Shown one piece after another: positions 50,760-58,847 of a stretch of 64,000 bases of DNA. The DNA is from UBA7672 sp965229115. GTDB taxonomy: Bacteria; Pseudomonadota; Alphaproteobacteria; Caulobacterales; Hyphomonadaceae. The notes below the pieces were generated by a model, which had not been told where the DNA came from, searched no databases, and was given only the letters and a program-made list of their open reading frames with translations. Numbering within the stretch: the first letter of the stretch is position 1; the number at the start of each line of letters is the position of its first letter. The DNA is taken from contig CBDDIR010000003.1 in assembly GCA_965229115.1 (NCBI GenBank), positions 930,001 through 994,000 of the forward strand. Direction: 5' to 3'. The translations under genes and the position numbers were made by a program.

Positions 50760-51077
50760 TCAGGACGAAGCCAGCTTCAATCCGATGATCCCGGCCAGGA
50801 TCAGCAGCACCGATCCGATCCGCATCAGCGTTGCCGCCTCGCCAAGAATGACAATGCCCACAACGAATGCGCCAGCCGCGCCAATGCCGGTCCACACGGC
50901 ATAAGCCGTCCCCAGCGGAAGCTCCTTCATCGCCATCGACAGCAGCCAGAAGCTGATCACCATCGCGACGATCGTCACCACGGACTCAACCGGCTTGGTG
51001 AACCCAGCCGACGTTTTCATGAAATACGCCCAGACAACTTCCAGCAGTCCGGCGATACCAAGGAATACCCAGGCCAT
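50760..51077 (-). CDS. SMR-family exporter, Gdx/SugE (guanidinium) type
   Basis: 105 residues with four transmembrane helices. Glu13 in AGLLEVVWAYFMKTSAGFT is the transport glutamate; this segment and PLGTAYAVWTGIGAAGAFVV match the SugE/Gdx subgroup rather than the EmrE drug exporters. Gdx proteins are guanidinium/proton antiporters. A guanidine-II-like riboswitch lies just upstream on the same strand, which agrees with that substrate. GGAGGG is the ribosome site 6 nt before the ATG. Confidence 0.9.
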   Translation of the reverse strand: MAWVFLGIAGLLEVVWAYFMKTSAGFTKPVESVVTIVAMVISFWLLSMAMKELPLGTAYAVWTGIGAAGAFVVGIVILGEAATLMRIGSVLLILAGIIGLKLASS

Positions 51078-51096
51078 GATGGCCCTCCATCAAAGG

Positions 51097-51142
51097 TCGG
51101 GCCGTCCCGAATGCTAAACCCGTAAAGGGGGAGGTCGTCCTC
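51097..51142 (-). promoter_or_regulatory. Guanidine-II (mini-ykkC) riboswitch candidate
   Basis: On the minus strand two small hairpins carry ACGR tetraloops: GAGG-ACGA-CCTC (51142-51131) and TCGGG-ACGG-CCCGA (51110-51097), 20 nt apart. The second ends 19 nt before the start codon and close to the GGAGGG ribosome site of the SMR gene. Two ACGR-looped stems separated by a short linker upstream of an SMR exporter define the mini-ykkC class, which switches translation on when guanidine binds. This was read by eye. Confidence 0.8.
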
Positions 51143-51237
51143 GCAGGGAGGATTTGGGACAGGCAACCCACAAGGTCAACTGCGTCCCAACCGGCCGGCC
51201 AGTTGCCTTTGCACCCGCGAGGCGTATCCCCTCCGCA

Positions 51238-51981
51238 ATGGCTGAGTGGTCCGACCGGGCAATATCGCTGGGGCTGAGGCGTTTCGGGGAAACCGGAGCG
51301 ATCCTCGAGGTGTTCTCGCGCGAGCAGGGCCGCAGGCGTGGCATGGTCTATGGCGGCGCCAGCCGCACCAAGCGCGCCCCCATGCAGCCCGGAAACACGC
51401 TCCTGGTCACCTGGAAGGCCCGCGTCGACGACAGCCTCGGCGCCTTCACCGCCGAAACCGACACTGAACGCGCCGCCATCCACCTCGCCGACGGCGAAGC
51501 GCTCGCCGGCCTCCAGGCCCTCTCCGAACTCCTCGCCGCCGCGCTGCCCGAAGGCGAAGCCAAGCCCGCGCTTTATGACGCCGCCGAAACGGTGCTCGAC
51601 ATGCTCGGCAACGGCGATGTCTGGCCCGCACTCTTCATCCGCTGGGAAATCGGCCTGCTCACCATGATGGGCTACGGCCTAGACCTCTCAGCCTGCGCCC
51701 TCTCGGGCAGCAATGACGGTCTGACCCATGTGAGCCCCAATTCCGGCCGCGCCGTGCGCGGATCGGAGGCCGGGGAATATCTCCACCGCCTTCTTCCGCT
51801 CCCGCAATTCCTCATCGACCCGACTGCGCCCGTCACGCCTGTGGATATCTACAATGGCTTCCGCCTGACGGGACACTTTCTCGCAGAAAGATTGTTCGCC
51901 GATCTCAACAAGGCTGTGCCAGAAGCGCGCCTGCTGATGATTGACCGCCTGGAGCGGGCAGGGCGACTCTCCCCAGTCTGA
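51238..51981 (+). CDS. recO: DNA repair protein RecO
   Basis: 247 residues from ATG 51238; the frame opens at 51154 but the extra residues are not RecO-like. The OB-fold N-terminus shows AISLGLRRFGETGAILEVFS and RRRGMVYGGASRTKRAPMQP; the C-terminal helical part has LRWEIGLL-like FIRWEIGLLTMMGYGLDLSA and the degenerate zinc region CALSGSNDGLTHVS. RecO loads RecA on SSB-coated DNA with RecR. Located 29 bp before parC, a common alphaproteobacterial arrangement. Confidence 0.92.
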   Translation: MAEWSDRAISLGLRRFGETGAILEVFSREQGRRRGMVYGGASRTKRAPMQPGNTLLVTWKARVDDSLGAFTAETDTERAAIHLADGEALAGLQALSELLAAALPEGEAKPALYDAAETVLDMLGNGDVWPALFIRWEIGLLTMMGYGLDLSACALSGSNDGLTHVSPNSGRAVRGSEAGEYLHRLLPLPQFLIDPTAPVTPVDIYNGFRLTGHFLAERLFADLNKAVPEARLLMIDRLERAGRLSPV

Positions 51982-52010
51982 TTCGACTGCGACCAACTAG
52001 GACTTGAGCT

Positions 52011-54254
52011 ATGGCCAAGACGACCATCGATCCGCCAGACAATGGCGGCGAGATCATCGAAGAGCAGATGGGCGAGGCGCTGTCGCGCCGCTATCTCGCC
52101 TATGCCCTCTCGACCATCACCGCCCGCGCCCTGCCGGACGTGCGCGACGGCCTCAAGCCCGTCCACCGCCGCGTGCTCTACGCGATGTCGCAACTCGGGC
52201 TGAACCCGAATGGCGGCCACCGGAAATCGGCCACCGTGGTCGGTGAAGTCATCGGTAAGTACCACCCGCACGGCGACCAATCGATCTACGACGCCATGGT
52301 CCGCCTCGCGCAGGACTTCGCCACGCGCACGCCGCTGGTCGATGGCCAGGGCAACTTCGGCAACATCGATGGCGATGCGCCCGCCGCCTTCCGTTACACC
52401 GAAGCCAAGCTCACGCCCGCAGCCATGCTGCTGCTCGAAGGCCTCGACGACGACGCCGTCGACTTCCGCGACACCTACGATGAACGCAACAAGGAACCCG
52501 TCGTCCTCGCCGCCGGCTTCCCGAACCTGCTGGTCAACGGCTCGTCCGGCATCGCCGTCGGCATGGCGACTTCCATCCCGCCGCACAACCCGGCCGAATG
52601 CATCGACGCCGCCGTCTATCTGCTCGACCATCCCAAAGCCACCGTCGACGACCTGATGAAGATCGTCACCGGTCCCGACTTCCCCACCGGCGGCGTCGTC
52701 GTGGAATCGAAAGAAGGCCTGCGCGAAGTTTACGCCACCGGCCGTGGCGGCGTCCGCGTCCGCGCCAAATGGCACAAGGAAGACCTCGGCCGCGGCATGT
52801 GGCGCGTCATCGTCACCGAGATCCCGTATCAGGTCCAGAAATCCAAGCTGATGGAACGCCTGGCCGAACTGATCGAGACCAAGAAGGCCCCGCTGCTCGA
52901 AGACGCGATGGATGAATCCACCGAAGACGTCCGCGTCGTCCTCACGCCGAAGTCGCGCACCGTAGACGCCGAAGTCTTCATGGCCTCGCTCTTCCGCCAG
53001 TGCGAACTGGAAACGCGCTTCCCGGTCAACATGAACGTGCTCGACCATGGCGTGCCCAAGGTCATGGGCCTGCGCGAGATGCTGAACTGCTATCTCGATC
53101 ACCGCCGCGAAGTGATCGTACGCCGCAACAAGCACCGCCTCGGCAAGATCGAACACCGCCTCGAAGTGTTGGACGGCCTGCTCAAGGCCTACCTCAACAT
53201 CGACGAAGTGATCCGGATCATCCGCTACGAGGACGATCCCAAAGCCGTCATGATGAAGCGCTTCCGCCTGAGCGAGATCCAGGTCGAAGCCATCCTCAAC
53301 ATGCGCCTGCGTGCATTGCGCAAGCTCGAAGAGATCGAGATCAAGCGCGAGCACAAGGAACTCTCGGAAGAGAAGGCGAACATCGAGAAGCTGCTCGCCT
53401 CGACCGACCGCCAGTGGACCGAGGTCAAGCGCCAGCTCAGACAAGCCCGCGAAGTCTTCGACCCGTCGAAGAAACTCGGCAAGCGCCGCTCGGCCTTCGA
53501 CGTCGCAAAAGAGATCGACACCGAAGCCGCCCTCGAAGCGCTCATCGTCAAGGAACCGGTCACGGTCGTCCTGTCCGAGAAAGGCTGGATCCGCGCCCTC
53601 AAGGGCCACAACCAGAAGCTCGACGATCTGAAGTTCAAGGAAGGCGACGAACTCGCCCTCACGCTCGAATGTCAGACCACCGACAAGGTGATCCTCATGG
53701 CCTCCGGCGGCCGCGCCTTCACGCTCGGCGCGGACAAGCTCCCCGGCGGCCGCGGCCATGGCGAACCCATCCGCCTGCAACTCGAAGTGCCCGAGTCCGA
53801 AAACATCGTCGCGATGTTCATCCCGCAGGACAAAGCCCGCCGCATCCTCGCCTCGAGCAAGGGCTATGGCTTCATCGTGCAGGACAGCGAACTCGTCTCC
53901 TCGACCCGCAAGGGCAAGATCGTTCTTAACGTCGGCCCGAAAGAAACGATGGCCGTCTGCCTCAAGGTCGCGGGCGATCTCACCGCCTCGATCGGCAAGA
54001 ACCGCAAGCTCCTCATCTTCAAGACCGACGAGCTGCCGGAAATGGCGCGCGGCAAGGGCGTGAAGATCCAGTCCTTCGGCGATGGCGGTCTCATCGACAT
54101 GACCACCTTCAACCGCGCCGACGGCCTAAGCTGGACCGACACCGCCGGCCGCCAGCAATCCGCCGACGACTGGAAAACCTGGATCGGCAAACGCGCCCAA
54201 TCGGGAAGACTCCCGCCGCGTGGCTTCAACAAGAACGGCAAGTTCACGGGGTAG
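52011..54254 (+). CDS. parC: DNA topoisomerase IV subunit A
   Basis: 747 residues. It decatenates daughter chromosomes as an A2B2 complex with ParE. The winged-helix/tower part starts LSRRYLAYALSTITARALPD and VRDGLKPVHRRVLYAM; the catalytic tyrosine is about residue 129 in PAAFRYTEAKLT. The C-terminal part carries beta-pinwheel repeats (ASGGRAFTLGADKLPGGRGH contains a GyrA-box-like motif, but the weak form seen in ParC). Length and sequence favour ParC over GyrA. Upstream recO is the only close partner. Confidence 0.93.
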   Translation: MAKTTIDPPDNGGEIIEEQMGEALSRRYLAYALSTITARALPDVRDGLKPVHRRVLYAMSQLGLNPNGGHRKSATVVGEVIGKYHPHGDQSIYDAMVRLAQDFATRTPLVDGQGNFGNIDGDAPAAFRYTEAKLTPAAMLLLEGLDDDAVDFRDTYDERNKEPVVLAAGFPNLLVNGSSGIAVGMATSIPPHNPAECIDAAVYLLDHPKATVDDLMKIVTGPDFPTGGVVVESKEGLREVYATGRGGVRVRAKWHKEDLGRGMWRVIVTEIPYQVQKSKLMERLAELIETKKAPLLEDAMDESTEDVRVVLTPKSRTVDAEVFMASLFRQCELETRFPVNMNVLDHGVPKVMGLREMLNCYLDHRREVIVRRNKHRLGKIEHRLEVLDGLLKAYLNIDEVIRIIRYEDDPKAVMMKRFRLSEIQVEAILNMRLRALRKLEEIEIKREHKELSEEKANIEKLLASTDRQWTEVKRQLRQAREVFDPSKKLGKRRSAFDVAKEIDTEAALEALIVKEPVTVVLSEKGWIRALKGHNQKLDDLKFKEGDELALTLECQTTDKVILMASGGRAFTLGADKLPGGRGHGEPIRLQLEVPESENIVAMFIPQDKARRILASSKGYGFIVQDSELVSSTRKGKIVLNVGPKETMAVCLKVAGDLTASIGKNRKLLIFKTDELPEMARGKGVKIQSFGDGGLIDMTTFNRADGLSWTDTAGRQQSADDWKTWIGKRAQSGRLPPRGFNKNGKFTG

Positions 54255-54281
54255 GGCGGTCGTCACGCCAAAACCCACAAT

Positions 54282-54376
54282 CGTCATTCCTGCGAAAGCA
54301 GGAACCCAGGGGCTCCAGCCACCAGTTCCCGCAGCCCCTGGGTCCCGCTCTACGCTTCGCTCCGGCGGGAATGACG
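54282..54376. repeat. CGTCATTCC-type palindromic repeat
   Basis: Arms CGTCATTCC...GGAACCCAGGGGCT and AGCCCCTGGGTCCC...GGGAATGACG form a long interrupted hairpin after parC. GTCATTCC-ended elements of this type are very common intergenic repeats in alphaproteobacteria. It may also stop transcription from parC. Confidence 0.8.
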
Positions 54377-54409
54377 ATCAATAGTTGCGCGACAAACCGC
54401 TCTCTCTTT

Positions 54410-54463
54410 AGTGCTCATGCTGAGCAGCGCAGCATCGCTGCGCGTCCGTCGAAGCACGAGCGC
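54410..54463. repeat. TTCGACGGAC intergenic repeat, half copy
   Basis: The right-hand arm of the family found at 7854, 9691 and 61274: AGTGCTCATGCTGAGCA, a GCAGCATCGCTGC hairpin, then GTCCGTCGAAGCACGAGCGC. The left arm is absent. Confidence 0.7.
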
Positions 54464-54480
54464 GACGCTCACCGGCCGCC

Positions 54481-54987
54481 CTACAACCCCAACCGCATAA
54501 ACACCCGCGTCCCCACATCGAGGAACTTCGCCTGTTCCCGCTCGATCGCGTTCATCCAGCGCAGGTAATCCCCCCGCGCCACATCCACGAACCCCAGCTT
54601 CCGATAGAACGGTGCATTCCACTTCGGCGCGCGGAACGTCGACAGATAAACCGCCTTCGCGCCCTTCGCCCGCGCCCCACTCACAAACTTCCGAACCAGC
54701 GCCGCCCCAATCCCGCGCTGCCCAAACGCCGGATCAACATCCAGCTCGTGCAGATACGCATCATCGAAATGCATCTCGCCGAACACGAAGCCAGCAATCC
54801 GCCCCTCGACCTCCGCCACAAACGACAGGCCCAGCGCAATCGACGTCTCATGCTCGCCCAGCGAAGCCACCGCCATCGCATCAATGTCGATCAGCTCGCT
54901 TCCACGAAACAGCTCGGCCGCAGACCGCTCGATCTCCTGCAGCCGAAAAATATCGGCCGCGTGTGTCGGCCTGAGAGTAGCGCTCAA
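54481..54987 (-). CDS. GNAT-family N-acetyltransferase
   Basis: 168 residues from TTG 54987, which overlaps the stop of the upstream FAD-enzyme gene (TTGA). LRPTHAADIFRLQEIERSAA begins the fold; the acetyl-CoA loop is LHELDVDPAFGQRGIGAALV, followed by KAVYLSTFRAPKWNAPFYRK and LGF. The frame stays open upstream through the neighbour but only as a shadow. Translational coupling with the FAD oxidoreductase suggests they modify the same compound; the substrate is unknown. Confidence 0.87.
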   Translation of the reverse strand: MSATLRPTHAADIFRLQEIERSAAELFRGSELIDIDAMAVASLGEHETSIALGLSFVAEVEGRIAGFVFGEMHFDDAYLHELDVDPAFGQRGIGAALVRKFVSGARAKGAKAVYLSTFRAPKWNAPFYRKLGFVDVARGDYLRWMNAIEREQAKFLDVGTRVFMRLGL

Positions 54988-56303
54988 GCCATAGACCCCT
55001 GCAGCGCCGTGAAGAACCGGATCCCCAGCGGCCCATCGCGCAACGCCGTCGCCGGGTCCACCAGATGCACCAGGCGATAGCGTGCCACGCGGAACTCCAG
55101 ATCCTCGTCCGCCAGCTTGCGCAACGTCGCCGCCATCGCGCGGTTCATTGCATAGGTCGGCGGCCGCTCGCCCTCCGTCTCCGGATAGACGTAGTCGGAA
55201 TTCACCGACAGGCTCCACGCGCGCCCCGAAATCTCGGCGGCAAAGGGAAGATACTCCTTCACCAGCCCGCTCAGGTCAGCCCGCGCGTCCAGCATCGCCG
55301 CCAGCGCCTCCGCCTCCAGAGCCGCCACCGTCATGCCCTGGCCATAGGTCGGGTTCACGCTGCTCAGCGTATCGCCGAACGGCAGAAGGTTGTCCGGCCA
55401 CTTCGCCGCTTCCCAGATCTTGCGCCGAGTCGCCGTCGGCTTGCGGAACGTCTTCACCTCGCTCAACAGCTCGGCGTCCTTGATCCGGTCATAGACGGTC
55501 ATGTCTGGCAGCTTCATCGCGTGCTGGCGCAGCGCCTCCACATCGCGCGGCGGCACATCGTTCCCGCGCGTGCCCAGCGAGATGATCCACTCATCATTCT
55601 CGATCGGCAGGATGAACCCGAATGCCTTGCCCGGAGGGGCAGGCAGGAAGAAGTAACCCGTCGTCTCGCCCTTGTATTTCTCCGGCTTGCGGAAGCGCGC
55701 CGTCGTATAGGCGACGTTGATCTTCACATTCTCGGTCTCGAACTCAGCGTGTCCATCCTCGACCAGCCTGGCCATCATCGGGCCATTCATGCCCGACGAG
55801 TCCACGACAAGATCAGCGCTCAGCTTCGATCCGTCCGAAAGCTCGACGCCCGTGCACACGCCGCCCTCAACTGTCAGCCGCGCCACATCCGTCTCATGCC
55901 GGATGCTCACGCCGGGCAGGGCAGCCACGCGCTTGCGCAACACCGCCTCATAGGCCGGACGCGACAGGCTCGTGACAGAAAAGCCCGCGTCGCAATCGTC
56001 CATATAGCCGCCGAAATCGAACACCTTCACATCGCGCCCGACCAGCATGTCCACCGCGCCGGCGTCGTAGAAATCCCTGGTGATCCCCGGCAGCAGCTTC
56101 TCCAGCGCCAGCTCGCCCGCCTTCAGCAACTGATGCAGGTGCGCCCCTTGCCCCGCGCCCATCCGCCACTGCGCGCCCTCGGGCAGCGTATCGCGGTCCA
56201 GCACGATGACCTCGCCGAACCTGCCCGCCAGTGCTGCCGCCGCCGAAAGGCCGCCCATGCCCGCGCCCACGACAATAGCCGTCTTGCCCAGTTTCGACGT
56301 CAT
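54984..56303 (-). CDS. FAD-dependent oxidoreductase / monooxygenase-like protein
   Basis: 439 residues. N-terminal dinucleotide-binding fold IVVGAGMGGLSAAAALAGRF and the acidic end VIVLDRD; the second FAD motif is GDTLSSVNPTYGQGMTVAAL. LSADLVVDSSGMNGPM is the DG-like motif of group A flavin enzymes. Overall layout resembles geranylgeranyl-reductase, epoxidase and hydroxylase-type flavoproteins. The reaction cannot be named. It is coupled to a GNAT gene by a 4-nt overlap. Confidence 0.82.
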   Translation of the reverse strand: MTSKLGKTAIVVGAGMGGLSAAAALAGRFGEVIVLDRDTLPEGAQWRMGAGQGAHLHQLLKAGELALEKLLPGITRDFYDAGAVDMLVGRDVKVFDFGGYMDDCDAGFSVTSLSRPAYEAVLRKRVAALPGVSIRHETDVARLTVEGGVCTGVELSDGSKLSADLVVDSSGMNGPMMARLVEDGHAEFETENVKINVAYTTARFRKPEKYKGETTGYFFLPAPPGKAFGFILPIENDEWIISLGTRGNDVPPRDVEALRQHAMKLPDMTVYDRIKDAELLSEVKTFRKPTATRRKIWEAAKWPDNLLPFGDTLSSVNPTYGQGMTVAALEAEALAAMLDARADLSGLVKEYLPFAAEISGRAWSLSVNSDYVYPETEGERPPTYAMNRAMAATLRKLADEDLEFRVARYRLVHLVDPATALRDGPLGIRFFTALQGSMA

Positions 56304-56491
56304 GCAGATCCCCTTCGGCGCGAGTGGCGCGTCAGTTCCGGTAGATCAGTTTCGCTAACCAAAACCTAGCCGCTGAGGCGCTGCGGTCCAGTCCGTCCCA
56401 AGTACTGGCAAACCTCTGGATTCGCAGCCATCTTGCTGTAGTTTACCGCCAGCCGGTGAATCGGCGGGACGGACTATTGGAGGGGCGAACC

Positions 56492-57061
56492 GTGGATATG
56501 ATGCCGATCTATATCGTGTTGGGCGTCGTTGCGCTCGTCGTGATTATCATCATCGCGATCTACAACGGCCTCGTCGCCAAGCGGCAGACCGTCAACGAAG
56601 CCTTCTCCGGCATCGACGTCCAGCTCAAGCTCCGCCGCGAACTGGTTCCGAACCTGGTCGAGACCGTGAAAGGCTACGCCGCCCACGAGAAGTCGACGCT
56701 CGACGCCGTTATCGCCGCCCGCAACGCCGCCGCGAACGCCCAGGGCCCGGCCCAGATGGGCGCCGCCGAAGGCATGCTGTCGTCCTCGCTGGGCAAGCTC
56801 TTCGCCCTCGCCGAAAACTATCCGGACCTGAAAGCGTCCGCGAACTTCCTCAACCTGCAGACCGAGCTGTCCTCGATCGAGGACAAGGTCGCCGCCGCCC
56901 GCCGCTTCTACAACTCGTCGGTCAACGAGTATAACACCGCCATCCAGCAATTCCCCGCCTCGATGATCGCCGGCTCCACCGGCTTCACCGCGCGCGAAAT
57001 GTTCGATGTCGGCGAAGCCGAACGCGTCCAGCTCAACGTCGCCCCTTCGGTGAAGTTCTAG
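56492..57061 (+). CDS. LemA-family membrane protein
   Basis: 189 residues from GTG 56492 (GGAGGGG 8 nt upstream). One N-terminal transmembrane helix (IYIVLGVVALVVIIIIAIYN) is followed by the LemA four-helix domain: KRQTVNEAFSGIDVQLKLRR, RELVPNLVETVKGYAAHEKS, LSSIEDKVAAARRFYNSSVN and a long C-terminal stretch ending NVAPSVKF. LemA proteins are cell-envelope proteins with an unclear role, sometimes paired with TPM-domain proteins, which are absent here. Confidence 0.93.
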   Translation: MDMMPIYIVLGVVALVVIIIIAIYNGLVAKRQTVNEAFSGIDVQLKLRRELVPNLVETVKGYAAHEKSTLDAVIAARNAAANAQGPAQMGAAEGMLSSSLGKLFALAENYPDLKASANFLNLQTELSSIEDKVAAARRFYNSSVNEYNTAIQQFPASMIAGSTGFTAREMFDVGEAERVQLNVAPSVKF

Positions 57062-57062
57062 C

Positions 57063-57527
57063 ATGGCAGTCTCCGTCAGGCCCTTCCGGCCCGGCGACGA
57101 GGCAGCCTTCCGCGACATCAATCTGGAATGGATTGAACGTCTCTTCGCAGTCGAAGCGAAGGACCGCGAGGTCCTGAACAATCCGGCCAAGTACATCCTC
57201 GACCCCGGCGGCGCGATCCTCCTCGCCGTCGAAGACGAAGTCGCTCTCGGCGTCGTTGCGCTGATGCCAATGGGGCAGGGCTCCGTCGAACTCGCCAAGA
57301 TGGGCGTCAGCCCCGCCGCCCAGGGCAAAGGCGCCGGCCGCATGCTCGTCGCCGCCGCTATCGACACCGCCCGCACCATGGGCATGCGCCGCGTCTATAT
57401 CGAAACCAATTCCAAGCTCGGCCCAGCACTCAAACTCTATCGCGACGCCGGCTTCCAGCCGCTCACCGAAACGATCCCGTCGCCCTACGCACGGGCCGAT
57501 GTGCAGCTCGAACTTCTCCTGGATTAA
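57063..57527 (+). CDS. GNAT-family N-acetyltransferase
   Basis: 154 residues, starting 1 nt after the LemA stop. VSVRPFRPGDEAAFRDINLE is a typical GNAT start; the acetyl-CoA motif is LAKMGVSPAAQGKGAGRMLV, then RRVYIETNSKLGPALKLYRD and AGFQPL. The C-terminus YARADVQLELLLD resembles members annotated as marR-associated or general amine acetyltransferases. Substrate unknown. Confidence 0.9.
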   Translation: MAVSVRPFRPGDEAAFRDINLEWIERLFAVEAKDREVLNNPAKYILDPGGAILLAVEDEVALGVVALMPMGQGSVELAKMGVSPAAQGKGAGRMLVAAAIDTARTMGMRRVYIETNSKLGPALKLYRDAGFQPLTETIPSPYARADVQLELLLD

Positions 57528-57627
57528 GGCGCCTGCGCCTCACAGGAACCCTGCCAACCAACACGCGTTCCGCCCCCGTGAGCCATGGCTCCATAGCCAT
57601 GACGGCAACCTCATGGAGGAGCCAAAC

Positions 57628-57858
57628 ATGGACCGCCCCAAAATCATCCCCGCAGACCCGATCGCCGCCGCCGAAATGGCCGAGCAGGACGCCAACACCG
57701 AAACCGTTCCGAGCAAGCCCCGTCAGCCCTATCCGGAAAATCCCGGCCTCACTGACCAAGCGCTCGCTGAGCAGAACGAACGCACCGGCCGCACCGGCTC
57801 AAGCCGCGCCGACATCGAACGCTCCAACGCCGCCGAACAACGCGGCCGCACCGCCTGA
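57628..57858 (+). CDS. Small hydrophilic, probably disordered protein
   Basis: 76 residues from ATG 57628, preceded by a strong ATGGAGGAG ribosome site. The protein (PKIIPADPIAAAEMAEQDAN, KPRQPYPENPGLTDQALAEQ, then NERTGRTGSSRADIERSNAA) is rich in Ala, Glu, Pro and Asn and lacks aromatic or long hydrophobic segments, so it is probably unfolded on its own. No family recognised. Two hairpins follow. Confidence 0.6.
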   Translation: MDRPKIIPADPIAAAEMAEQDANTETVPSKPRQPYPENPGLTDQALAEQNERTGRTGSSRADIERSNAAEQRGRTA

Positions 57859-57866
57859 CGCGACAG

Positions 57867-57923
57867 TAGCTCCAGATACGCCGGAGCTATTATCGAGGCG
57901 CCATCCTATCCGGTGGCGCCTCG
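57867..57923. terminator. Two hairpins between convergent genes
   Basis: TAGCTCC/GGAGCTA (57867-57889) and a perfect 10-bp stem CGAGGCGCCA/TGGCGCCTCG (57894-57923) fill the gap between the small protein gene and the convergent bpt gene. T-runs are weak, so terminator function is likely but not certain. Confidence 0.6.
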
Positions 57924-57955
57924 AGCTCGTGAGCTACGCTGCAATGAACTGCTGA

Positions 57956-58735
57956 CTAAATCTCGTCGTCGCGCAGAGGCCGCCAGGCCTCGCCGTCGAA
58001 CACTTCCAGCGGTTGGAAGTCCGCCTTGTAGCCCATCTTGTCCGAGCCGCGCACCCAATAGCCAAGGTACACATAGGGCAGCTCCAGCTCCGCCGCGAGC
58101 CGGATATGATCCAGCACCATGAACGAGCCCACGCTCCGCTCCGACAGCTCCGGCCGGAAGAATGAATACACCATCGACAGCCCATCGCGCAGCACGTCGG
58201 TCAGCGCCGCCGCCTGCAGCGGCCCGCCATCGTCGTCCGCGCCCGGCTCCAGCTTGTTGCGATATTCGAACACCACGGTCCGCACGGGGCTGGCATCCAC
58301 CATCCCGGCATAGTCGCGGATTTCCATCTCGGTCATGCCGCCGCCCGGGTGGCGCTCGCCCAGATACTTCTTCAGCAGCCTGAACTGCTCGCGCGTCGCC
58401 CGCGCATTCGTCGGCTCACGCTCCAGCATCGCGTTCTTGGCCAGCACGCGCTTCCAGCGCTTGCTCATGGTGAACGCCGCCACGTCGATCCGCACAGACC
58501 GGCACGCGCCACACGCCTTGCACGCCGGCCGGTAGGCGATCGTCTGCGACCGCCGGAACCCCGAACGCGTCAGGCTGTCGTTGAGATTGACCGCGCCATC
58601 CACGGCCAGGTTGGCAAACACCTTCCGCTCCATCTTGCCCGGCAGGTACGGGCAGGGTTGCGGAGACGTCAGATAGAACTTCATCTTCCGGACGAAGTCC
58701 GGCGGGATGATTTCCTTGGTGTCGGCCTCTTTCAT
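57956..58735 (-). CDS. bpt: Aspartate/glutamate leucyltransferase (bacterial protein transferase)
   Basis: 259 residues. Bpt attaches leucine from Leu-tRNA to proteins with N-terminal Asp or Glu, marking them for ClpS/ClpAP (N-end rule). It shows the ATE-type N-domain (MKFYLTSPQPCPYLPGKMER, FRRSQTIAYRPACKACGACR with the CxxC-like cysteines) and the C-domain (SMVYSFFRPELSERSVGSFM and YLGYWVRGSDKMGYKADFQP). The length and cysteine pattern fit Bpt. Confidence 0.95.
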   Translation of the reverse strand: MKEADTKEIIPPDFVRKMKFYLTSPQPCPYLPGKMERKVFANLAVDGAVNLNDSLTRSGFRRSQTIAYRPACKACGACRSVRIDVAAFTMSKRWKRVLAKNAMLEREPTNARATREQFRLLKKYLGERHPGGGMTEMEIRDYAGMVDASPVRTVVFEYRNKLEPGADDDGGPLQAAALTDVLRDGLSMVYSFFRPELSERSVGSFMVLDHIRLAAELELPYVYLGYWVRGSDKMGYKADFQPLEVFDGEAWRPLRDDEI

Positions 58736-58847
58736 GTCGATTCGACTGTAACCGGCGCATGGGCATGTGCGCCATAGGGAAAACGCCGCAACTCCTAAGC
58801 CGGGCTCACATGGTCAATCCCGGGCCAAAACCCAAGCCGCCAGCGCC

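Noticed and set aside
51849..53780. 643-codon open frame on the minus strand opposite parC
   Set aside because: Gly/Asp/Val/Phe-rich shadow of parC with no recognisable motifs or ribosome site.
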